This document shows, one piece after another, positions 1 to 5,725 of a stretch of DNA of 5,725 nucleotides. Under the pieces are notes generated by a model. It saw only the letters and a program-made list of their open reading frames with translations, was not told the origin of the DNA and did not search any database. Each line of letters starts with the position of its first letter. The stretch's first letter is position 1. The stretch comes from an uncultured Polymorphobacter sp. (GTDB lineage: Bacteria; Pseudomonadota; Alphaproteobacteria; Sphingomonadales; Sphingomonadaceae): NCBI GenBank assembly GCA_937871645.1, contig CALMPZ010000036.1, positions 1-5,725 of the forward strand, in the 5' to 3' direction. The translations under genes and the position numbers were made by a program.

Positions 1-2108
1 GCCCCGACCCCAAGCATTTTGGCCTCTACATCGACCAGCGTAGCGCCGACTGCCCCGCCGATCCGTTCGCCGACGAGACCAAATACCCCGGCGTCAAGAT
101 CGGCGCGCGCGGCACAAAGTTCGACGATGGCAGCGTATTGCCGGTCGGCTCCTATTACGGCGAACCCACCGGCATTGTCGGGCTGCGGCTGTTCCCCAAC
201 CCCGATTTCGACGCCAAGGCCAAGGCGCGCTGGGATGCCGACCGCTATTACAACGACCCGACCTATTACAACGACGCCAAGCTGGTGCGGCCGTTCCGCG
301 TCGGCATGAGCTGCGGTTTCTGCCATGTCGGCCCCAGCCCGATCAATCCGCCCGCCGACCCGGCGCACCCGAAATGGGAAAACCTCAATTCAACTGTTGG
401 CGCGCAGTACATGTGGGTCGACCGGCTGTTCATGGTCGAGGCCAACCCCAAGAACTTCATGTACCAGCTAGTGAAAACCTTCCGGCCGGGCGCGATGGAT
501 ACCTCGCTGGTGTCGACCGACAACATCAACAACCCGCGCACGATGAACGCCATCTACAACCTGCCCGAACGGCTAGAAAATGCGCTGCATGTCGGCCAGG
601 AAACGCTCAAGGGCGGCGAGCGCGACAACAAGCAGTTCAACGACTTCGTCAAGACCGGCCCGCTGACGCGGTTCTTCAAGGCACCCGACACCGTCTACAC
701 GCCGCACGTCCTCAAGGACGGCTCGGACTCGGTCGGCGCACTCGGTGCCTTGAACCGCGTCTATCTCAACATCGGGCTGTATTCGGAGGAGTGGCTGCGC
801 CACTTCAACCCCGTCGTCGGCGGCAAGCCGATCACGCCGATCACCATCAAATCCGCCAATGCCAACTCGGCGTATTGGCGCGCCACGCAGAACGGCACAC
901 CGAACACCGCTTTGTTCTTCCTCAAGGCCGGGCGCCCCGATGACCTGTCGGCGGCACCGGGTGGCAGCGCATACCTCACCGCCGATGCCGCGACGCTCGA
1001 ACGCGGGCGCAACGCGTTCGCCGACACCTGCGCGCGCTGCCATTCGAGCAAGGCGCCGGTACCACCGGCGAACGCGCGCCTTGGCGGCGGTGGGCCGCAG
1101 TATCTCGACCGCTTTAAGGCGTGGTGGGCGTTCACGCAGACACCGGCGTACAAGGCGCAGATGCGCAGCATTGTTGCCGCGCCCGACTTCAAGCAAGGCA
1201 ACTACTTCTCGACCGAAGCGCGCATCCCCGCAACCTTGCTGCGCACCAACGTCTGCAGCCCGCTGGCGTCGAACGCCATCGGCGGCAACATCTGGAACGA
1301 CTTTTCGGCATCGACCTACAAGTCGCTGCCGGCAGTGGGTTCGGTCACCATCGCCAATCCGATCACCGGTGCACGCTCGGCCTATGCGCTGGCCGGCGAC
1401 GGGCGCGGCTATACGCGGCCACCGACCTTGGTGTCACTGTGGACCTCGGCGCCGTACCTGCTCAACAATAGCGTCGGGCCGTTCAACCAGGACCCGTCGG
1501 TCAAGGGCCGCATGGCGATGTACGACGCCGCCATCCGCCAGATGCTGTGGCCCGAAACCCGCGAGATGGATGCCGTGCTCGGCAACAGGGTCGATGGCAC
1601 CATCGACCGCACCACAACACGCAGCTGGATCTTCATCCCGCGCGGCTATGTGCCCGAATTCATCCGCAAGCACGACGCCGCCGCCGCCAAGGCCGCACCG
1701 CGGCTGATCGATGCCAACGGCGACGTCAACCTCGGGCCGATCCCCGCCGGCGTACCGGTCAACCTGCTGGCCAACCTGCAACCGCTCGCCGAGACCAAGA
1801 ACCCGGCCGATGTCGCGCGGCACTATGACCGGCTGCTGGCGCTGCTGGTCAAGATCAAGGTCGATATGGCGAAGCAGCCGAAGAACGCCACCGATGCCGA
1901 GCTGCGCGCGCACTTCGCCAACCTCGCCGATCCGATGCTGCGCCTGAGCAAATGCCCCGACTTCGTCGTCAACCGCGGACATTACTTCGGCACCGCGAAG
2001 TTCAACGACCAGGCCGGTCTGACCGCCGACGAACGCGCCTTCGGCACCGAGCCGGTGCTCGCCGAAGCCGACAAGCTGGCGCTGGTCGAGTATCTGAAGA
2101 CGCTGTGA
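1..2108 (+). CDS. Di-heme c-type cytochrome, RoxA-like / MauG-related (5' partial)
   Basis: The reading frame is open from base 3 to the TGA at 2106-2108, giving 701 visible residues with no start, so the N-terminus and any signal peptide lie upstream. Two covalent heme c sites are visible: CGFCH (312-326, visible residues 104-108) and CARCH (1029-1043, residues 343-347), 239 residues apart. Further landmarks are RPPTLVSLWTSAPYLLNN (from base 1416), resembling the conserved segment after the second heme in the MauG/CcpA/RoxA superfamily, and RGHYFGT (from 1974) near the C-terminus. Two hemes in a protein above 700 residues fit RoxA-like di-heme cytochromes better than the roughly 350-residue bacterial cytochrome c peroxidases. 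RoxA cleaves polyisoprene with O2 in the periplasm; MauG and CcpA use peroxide. By family, this protein should be exported and matured in the periplasm. It is the first visible gene of an overlapping three-gene unit. Di-heme cytochrome c is near certain; RoxA-like is likely; the substrate is unknown. Confidence 0.85.
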   Translation, partial: PDPKHFGLYIDQRSADCPADPFADETKYPGVKIGARGTKFDDGSVLPVGSYYGEPTGIVGLRLFPNPDFDAKAKARWDADRYYNDPTYYNDAKLVRPFRVGMSCGFCHVGPSPINPPADPAHPKWENLNSTVGAQYMWVDRLFMVEANPKNFMYQLVKTFRPGAMDTSLVSTDNINNPRTMNAIYNLPERLENALHVGQETLKGGERDNKQFNDFVKTGPLTRFFKAPDTVYTPHVLKDGSDSVGALGALNRVYLNIGLYSEEWLRHFNPVVGGKPITPITIKSANANSAYWRATQNGTPNTALFFLKAGRPDDLSAAPGGSAYLTADAATLERGRNAFADTCARCHSSKAPVPPANARLGGGGPQYLDRFKAWWAFTQTPAYKAQMRSIVAAPDFKQGNYFSTEARIPATLLRTNVCSPLASNAIGGNIWNDFSASTYKSLPAVGSVTIANPITGARSAYALAGDGRGYTRPPTLVSLWTSAPYLLNNSVGPFNQDPSVKGRMAMYDAAIRQMLWPETREMDAVLGNRVDGTIDRTTTRSWIFIPRGYVPEFIRKHDAAAAKAAPRLIDANGDVNLGPIPAGVPVNLLANLQPLAETKNPADVARHYDRLLALLVKIKVDMAKQPKNATDAELRAHFANLADPMLRLSKCPDFVVNRGHYFGTAKFNDQAGLTADERAFGTEPVLAEADKLALVEYLKTL
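2096..2099 (+). promoter_or_regulatory. Weak ribosome binding site for the GMC oxidoreductase GTG start
   Basis: GAAG lies inside the cytochrome gene, five bases before the GTG at 2105. It is a poor Shine-Dalgarno match. Together with the GTGA start/stop overlap, this suggests that translation of the flavoenzyme depends largely on ribosomes finishing the cytochrome. This site supports the GTG start, because no other start codon fits between the cytochrome stop and the Rossmann fold. Confidence 0.4.
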
Positions 2109-3967
2109 CCGCAGCCGCCGCCGACACCTTCAGGCCGGACTATATCGTCATCGGCTCGGGTGCCGGCGGCGGCACGGTGGCGGCGCGGCTGGCGGAAGCC
2201 GGCATGTGCGTGCTGGTGCTCGAAGCCGGCAGCGACCCCGTCGCCAGCGCCGCGCCGGGCATGCCCGAAGACTATCAGGTGCCGGCGTTCCACGCACAGT
2301 CGTCCGAAAACGCTGCGATGGCGTGGAACTTCGGCGTTGACCACCACGCCGACCCTGCTGAGGCCGCACGCGACCCCAAGTGCATGGCCGACGGCCATAT
2401 CCTCTATCCGCGCGCCGCTGCACTCGGCGGCTGCACCGCGCACAATGCGATGATCTTCATGGCGCCCAACGCGCAGGACTGGGACGCGATTGCCGAGGTG
2501 ACCGGCGATGCGTCTTGGTCGGCGGCCAACATGCAGCGTTACTGGCAGCGCGTCGAACGCTGCAACCACCGCCGCATCTGGCGCTGGATATACCGCCGCA
2601 CCGGCTGGAACCCGACCGGCCACGGCTTCGACGGCTGGCTCGACACGCAGGTCGCGATGCCGACCGAGGCGATGCGCGACCGCGCGATGCTGTCGGCGAT
2701 GCTGCTCAGTGCCCGCACCGCGTTCGACGAGCTGTCGCGCTTCCATATCAAGGGCATCATCGCCGGGCTGTGGCGGCTGCTGGTCGGCAAGGGCGACCCC
2801 AACGACGTGCGCGTCAACGCCCGCGAAGGCATCTGGTACGGGCCGATTTCGGCGAAGTCGAACAGCCGGCGCGGCACCCGCGAACGCCTGCTCGATATCC
2901 AGCGCCGCCACCCCGACCGGCTGCACATCGAGCTCGATGCCCTGGCGACGCGCGTGCTGTTCGATGCCGAGAACCGCGCCATCGGCGTCGAATATCAAAA
3001 GGGCAACAGGCTTTACGCCGCGCACCCCGCACCACATGGCGAAGCTACCGAAACACGCCAAGCCCATGCGGCGCGCGAGGTCATCCTCGCCGGCGGCGCC
3101 TTCAACACACCGCAGCTGCTGATGCTGTCGGGCATCGGGCCGCGCGCCGAGCTGGCGGCGCACGGCATTGCCTGCCGCGTCGACTTGCCCGGCGTCGGGC
3201 GCAACCTGCAGGACCGCTACGAAGTTGGCGTCGTCAACCGCATGGCCAAGCCCTGGGCGGCGCTCAACGGCGCGACCTTCACCCGCCATGACCCGCTGTT
3301 TGTGCAGTGGCGCCGCCACGGTCGCGGCATGTACGGCTCGAACGGCGTGTCGCTCGCGGTGACGCGGCGCTCGACCCCCGACAAGCCGGTCCCCGACATC
3401 TTCCTGATGGGGCTGCTGGCGCGGTTCCAGGGCTATTTCCCCGGCTACGCGCGGCTGGTGGCAACCGAGCATGACTGTCTGACCTGGGCGGTATTGCTCG
3501 CGCACACCGCCAACCGCGCCGGCACCGTGCGACTGGTGTCGAGCGACCCGCGCGCGACCCCACAGATCCAGTTCAACTATTTCACCCAAACCAGCGACCC
3601 CGGCGGTCGCGATCTCGCCGCCGCGGTGCGCGGTGTCGAACTGGCGCGCACGATTGCCGCGCCGATGCACAAGCGCGGCCGCATCGCCGAGGAACTGGTG
3701 CCGGGTAGCCACGTGCGCGGTGCGGCGCTCGCCGACTGGGTGCGCGACAATGCCTGGGGCCATCACGCCTCGTGCAGTGCCGCCATCGGCCCGCGCGATG
3801 CCGGCGGCGTGCTGGGCAGCGACTTCCGCGTCCACGGTGTGCGTGGCTTGCGCGTCGTCGATGCCAGCGTCTTCCCGCGCATCCCCGGCTATTTCATCGT
3901 GTCGGCCATCTATATGATCGGCGAAAAGGCCGCGGATGTGATATTGGAGTCGGCAGGAGGTCAGTAA
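2105..3967 (+). CDS. GMC-family FAD-dependent oxidoreductase with atypical active site
   Basis: This 620-residue flavoprotein belongs to the glucose-methanol-choline family, whose members oxidise alcohol groups using bound FAD. The N-terminal Rossmann motif is GSGAGGG (residues 17-23), followed by the acidic strand end LVLEAG (37-42). GMC signature 1 appears as PRAAALGGCTAHNAM (102-116) and signature 2 as GGAFNTPQLLMLSGIG (330-345). The C-terminal domain has WGHHASC (551-557), containing the expected catalytic His (553 or 554), then VVDASVFPRIPGYFIVSA and IGEKAAD. The position that normally holds the second catalytic His/Asn, eleven residues before the K of EKAAD, is Phe597. GTG at 2105 is chosen because it overlaps the upstream TGA by four bases and leaves 12 residues before the fold; an upstream in-frame extension to 1952 would lie wholly inside the cytochrome gene. 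No signal peptide, twin-arginine motif or membrane segment is visible, so it is probably cytoplasmic. It is somewhat longer than the common 530-560 residues. The fold is secure; the substrate is unknown. Confidence 0.93.
   Translation: MTAAAADTFRPDYIVIGSGAGGGTVAARLAEAGMCVLVLEAGSDPVASAAPGMPEDYQVPAFHAQSSENAAMAWNFGVDHHADPAEAARDPKCMADGHILYPRAAALGGCTAHNAMIFMAPNAQDWDAIAEVTGDASWSAANMQRYWQRVERCNHRRIWRWIYRRTGWNPTGHGFDGWLDTQVAMPTEAMRDRAMLSAMLLSARTAFDELSRFHIKGIIAGLWRLLVGKGDPNDVRVNAREGIWYGPISAKSNSRRGTRERLLDIQRRHPDRLHIELDALATRVLFDAENRAIGVEYQKGNRLYAAHPAPHGEATETRQAHAAREVILAGGAFNTPQLLMLSGIGPRAELAAHGIACRVDLPGVGRNLQDRYEVGVVNRMAKPWAALNGATFTRHDPLFVQWRRHGRGMYGSNGVSLAVTRRSTPDKPVPDIFLMGLLARFQGYFPGYARLVATEHDCLTWAVLLAHTANRAGTVRLVSSDPRATPQIQFNYFTQTSDPGGRDLAAAVRGVELARTIAAPMHKRGRIAEELVPGSHVRGAALADWVRDNAWGHHASCSAAIGPRDAGGVLGSDFRVHGVRGLRVVDASVFPRIPGYFIVSAIYMIGEKAADVILESAGGQ
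3955..3961 (+). promoter_or_regulatory. Strong ribosome binding site for the catalase-like gene
   Basis: AGGAGGT lies at the very end of the GMC gene, five bases before the ATG at 3967. It is a near-perfect Shine-Dalgarno sequence and fixes the start of the catalase-like protein, ruling out the in-frame extension back to 3772. The contrast with the weak site before the GMC gene suggests the third protein is made at a higher rate per transcript. Confidence 0.85.
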
Positions 3968-5145
3968 TGATCCTCAAGCCGCTGCACGACGCGCTGACTT
4001 CGGTGCTGCATCTGGAGCGCCGCTTCGAACCGTTCTTCCGCCCGGCGCTCAACGCGCTGGTCCGCGAACCTGTCGCGGCGCTGACCCAGCTGGCGATCAA
4101 CCTGCCGCGCCCCGACGCACATCTGGCACTTGCCGAGGAAGTCATCGACCCTGACGAGGAGGCCAGCTGCCAGGGCATGATCGACGAAATCCGCCGGCAC
4201 CTGGCGCAGGACTTTGCGCCCGGCGACATGCAGCGCGGCGGCAATACCAAAACGCACGGCATCGTCCGCGCCGAGCTGGTCATCCGCGACGACCTGCCGG
4301 CGCACTGCCGCCACGGCATCTTCGCGACGCCGCGCAGCTTTCCGGCGTGGGTGCGGTTTTCGGGACCGGGCCCGCATGTCGAGCCCGACATCAACGACGT
4401 CGGCTTCGGCAGCATCTCGATCAAGGCGATGGGCGTGCCGGGGCAAAAGTTGCTCGATGACGAAAAGTTCACCCACGACTTCACCGCCGTCGTCACCCCG
4501 ACATTTGTCACGCAGAACACCCGCGACAATGCCCGGCTGCAGTACTGGAGCCGCCGCGAAATGCCCGTCTGGTATTTCCTCGACCCGCGCGCCAGCCACA
4601 TCCGCGACTTCATCATGCAGAGCCTGTGGAATGAAACGCAGCGCAACCCGCTCGGCGCGACCTATTATTCGTGCGTGCCGTATCTGCTGGGTGACGGCCA
4701 GGCGATGAAGTACGAAATCCGGCCGCGCCAGAAGGTTGATATGCGCGTACCCGGGCTGCCGTTCCACCCGGACGACAACTATCTCCGCCTCAACATGCAG
4801 CGCACGCTCGACGCGCAGCCGGTCGAATTCGACCTGTTCCTGCAACTCCAGACCGACGCGCACGCGATGCCGATCGAAAACGCCGGAGTGCGCTGGTCAT
4901 ACCGCAAATCGCCGCTGATCCCTGCCGCCATTCTGAAGATTCCGGCGCAGCATTTCGACAAGCCGGCACAGTTCGCATTCGCCAAGGCGCTATCCTACAA
5001 CCCGTGGCACGCGCCCGTCGCCAACCGCCCGCTCGGCAACCAGAGCCGCGCGCGGCGGCGCATGTACCAGGAACTGTCGCGCTACCGTCAGGCAATGAAC
5101 CACGTCGCGCATTACGAGCCCGATGGTAGCGAGACGTTCGACTGA
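3967..5145 (+). CDS. Catalase-fold heme protein, catalase-like (y4iL-like) family
   Basis: This 392-residue protein matches the short catalase-like heme proteins rather than true catalases, which are about 480-750 residues. Recognisable blocks in order are GGNTKTHGIVRAE (91-103), FPAWVRFSGPGP (125-136), SISIKAMGVPGQKLL (149-163), HDFTAVVTPTFV (170-181), YYSCVPYLLGDGQAMKYEIRP (233-253, shown here only by its landmarks) and YNPWH (344-348). Near the C-terminus, R363-x3-Y367-x4-R-x-R reproduces the spacing of the catalase proximal-heme motif RLFSYPDTHRHR, so Tyr367 is the likely heme-iron ligand. The distal side is not canonical: the catalase HxK reads NTK (Asn93) when anchored on Lys95, with His97 close by, and the distal Asn of NNTP reads VVTP (Val176). 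No signal peptide is visible. The ATG overlaps the GMC stop as TAATG, so it is probably translationally coupled. Peroxide or lipid-hydroperoxide chemistry is an inference from the fold; coral allene oxide synthase is a known non-catalase member. Confidence 0.88.
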   Translation: MILKPLHDALTSVLHLERRFEPFFRPALNALVREPVAALTQLAINLPRPDAHLALAEEVIDPDEEASCQGMIDEIRRHLAQDFAPGDMQRGGNTKTHGIVRAELVIRDDLPAHCRHGIFATPRSFPAWVRFSGPGPHVEPDINDVGFGSISIKAMGVPGQKLLDDEKFTHDFTAVVTPTFVTQNTRDNARLQYWSRREMPVWYFLDPRASHIRDFIMQSLWNETQRNPLGATYYSCVPYLLGDGQAMKYEIRPRQKVDMRVPGLPFHPDDNYLRLNMQRTLDAQPVEFDLFLQLQTDAHAMPIENAGVRWSYRKSPLIPAAILKIPAQHFDKPAQFAFAKALSYNPWHAPVANRPLGNQSRARRRMYQELSRYRQAMNHVAHYEPDGSETFD

Positions 5146-5158
5146 AGCCGGTTGCAGT
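5146..5158. other. 13-base convergent intergenic gap
   Basis: This is the only non-coding stretch in the window. It separates the stop codon of the catalase-like gene from that of the minus-strand VOC gene. It is too short to hold an independent terminator for either side without using coding sequence, and no U-tract is present. Confidence 0.8.
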
Positions 5159-5725
5159 TCAGCCGCTGATATCGAAGCGAACGCCGCCGATCCGGATCGC
5201 GCCGTCGCTACCGACCACGCCGGCAGCAAGCGCGCGCCGCCGGATTTCCGCCGGGTCGGCAACCTTGAGCGTGATCGCCGCGACCAATGTCGGCGCGCCT
5301 GCCGCAGCCGGTTCGAAGCGGATTTCGCCGTGCTTCAGTGGCAGCACCAGCGGATCGGCGGCACTCGGCGGCGTGCCGAGCAGCGTCGCCCAGCGCGCCG
5401 CCAGCGCCGGGGCATCCGCCGATAAAATCGTCACGGCCGCCAAATCGAGCACGTCCGCCGTCCGCGCGTCGCGCCAGTCGGGGCCGGCGGGCATCCAGTC
5501 GCCATAGGATTCGAGATAGTCGGGCGCGCTGCGCTGCTGGTCGATCGATGTCAGCACGCCGCCGAAATCGGCCGGGTGGAAGTGCGACGCGCGGTAGTCG
5601 CGGCTGTCGAGGTCATCGACGACGCGCACGCCAAGCCCGGTGACGCGGGCGCGCTCGGCCTCGGCATCGGCGGCCTGCAGGATGACCATATAGCCGGCAT
5701 CGCCGCCGCGCCGGTCGATGAAGCG
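5159..5725 (-). CDS. VOC-superfamily (glyoxalase/dioxygenase-like) protein, 5' partial
   Basis: The minus-strand frame is open from the right edge to the TGA at 5159-5161, giving 188 visible residues. An in-frame ATG at 5687-5689 is probably internal, because the residues before it (RFIDRRGGDAGY, read from base 5725) run smoothly into MVILQ, a segment typical of these proteins; the true start lies beyond the window. Two modules can be seen. The first ends in SHFHPADFGGVLTSIDQ, a beta-strand with His residues resembling the VOC metal/substrate site. The second starts near VLDLAAVTILSADAPALAARW and runs through HGEIRFEPA to GVRFDI at the C-terminus. This paired beta-alpha-beta-beta-beta layout fits a VOC protein. 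The reaction cannot be assigned. It is convergent with the catalase-like gene across a 13-base gap, and so belongs to another transcription unit with no evident functional link. Confidence 0.8.
   Translation of the reverse strand, partial: RFIDRRGGDAGYMVILQAADAEAERARVTGLGVRVVDDLDSRDYRASHFHPADFGGVLTSIDQQRSAPDYLESYGDWMPAGPDWRDARTADVLDLAAVTILSADAPALAARWATLLGTPPSAADPLVLPLKHGEIRFEPAAAGAPTLVAAITLKVADPAEIRRRALAAGVVGSDGAIRIGGVRFDISG

Noticed and set aside
859..1707. A 282-codon plus-strand frame inside the cytochrome gene
   Set aside because: It is extremely Arg/Pro/Ser-rich and overlaps the frame that carries the second heme site and downstream conserved segments; it is a frame-shifted shadow.
1952..2104. 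N-terminal extension of the GMC protein to an earlier in-frame start
   Set aside because: The extra residues are an Arg-rich shadow of the cytochrome C-terminus and do not resemble a signal peptide or GMC sequence; the GTG at 2105 with the GTGA overlap explains the start.
1982..3835. A 617-codon open frame on the minus strand opposite the GMC gene
   Set aside because: It lies almost entirely antisense to a clearly recognisable GMC oxidoreductase, shows no family motif, and has the Arg/Ala/Gly/His-rich composition expected of a shadow frame in very GC-rich DNA.
3772..3966. N-terminal extension of the catalase-like protein upstream of 3967
   Set aside because: The extension is an Arg-rich shadow of the GMC C-terminus, and AGGAGGT is ideally spaced for the ATG at 3967.
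3961..4863. A 300-codon minus-strand frame opposite the catalase-like gene
   Set aside because: It is antisense to a well supported gene, has low-complexity Val/Arg/Ala-rich composition, and lacks a recognisable domain or plausible ribosome binding site.
5149..5165. Possible hairpin CGGTTG / CAGCCG with a 5-base loop, considered as a terminator for the convergent genes
   Set aside because: The stem is only six pairs with one G-T pair and no run of T follows on either strand; such a stem is expected by chance at this GC content.
5123..5425. Plus-strand 100-codon frame downstream of the catalase-like gene
   Set aside because: It is antisense to the VOC protein, starts inside the catalase-like gene, and is an Arg/Ala-rich shadow.

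Overview
The window is densely coding, strongly GC-rich DNA of a bacterial chromosome type. Third codon positions are overwhelmingly G or C, genes overlap by 1-4 bases, and there are no RNA genes, mobile elements or repeats. Codon bias and the protein sequences suggest an alphaproteobacterium, most likely a sphingomonad. That placement rests on the general look of the proteins, not on a marker gene.

Layout: (1) bases 1-2108 (+) hold the 3' part of a large di-heme c-type cytochrome of the RoxA-like / MauG-related group; its start and signal peptide lie outside the window. (2) Bases 2105-3967 (+) hold a GMC-family flavin oxidoreductase, starting at a GTG that overlaps the cytochrome stop codon by four bases. 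(3) Bases 3967-5145 (+) hold a short catalase-fold heme protein of the catalase-like (y4iL-like) type; its ATG overlaps the GMC stop by one base and is preceded by a strong AGGAGGT. (4) After a 13-base convergent gap, bases 5159-5725 (-) hold the 3' part of a VOC-superfamily (glyoxalase-like) protein that runs off the right edge.

The three plus-strand genes look like one co-transcribed, translationally coupled redox cassette: a di-heme cytochrome, a flavoenzyme and a catalase-fold heme protein. A reasonable hypothesis is oxidation of a lipid or isoprenoid-like substrate, with the cytochrome as oxygenase/peroxidase or electron acceptor, the GMC protein acting on an alcohol-type group, and the catalase-like protein handling peroxide or a lipid hydroperoxide. 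The substrate cannot be read from the sequence. The GMC protein and the catalase-like protein both keep their fold and cofactor motifs but depart from canonical active-site residues, so neither should be annotated as a classical alcohol dehydrogenase or a classical catalase. The VOC gene on the other strand belongs to a separate transcription unit.
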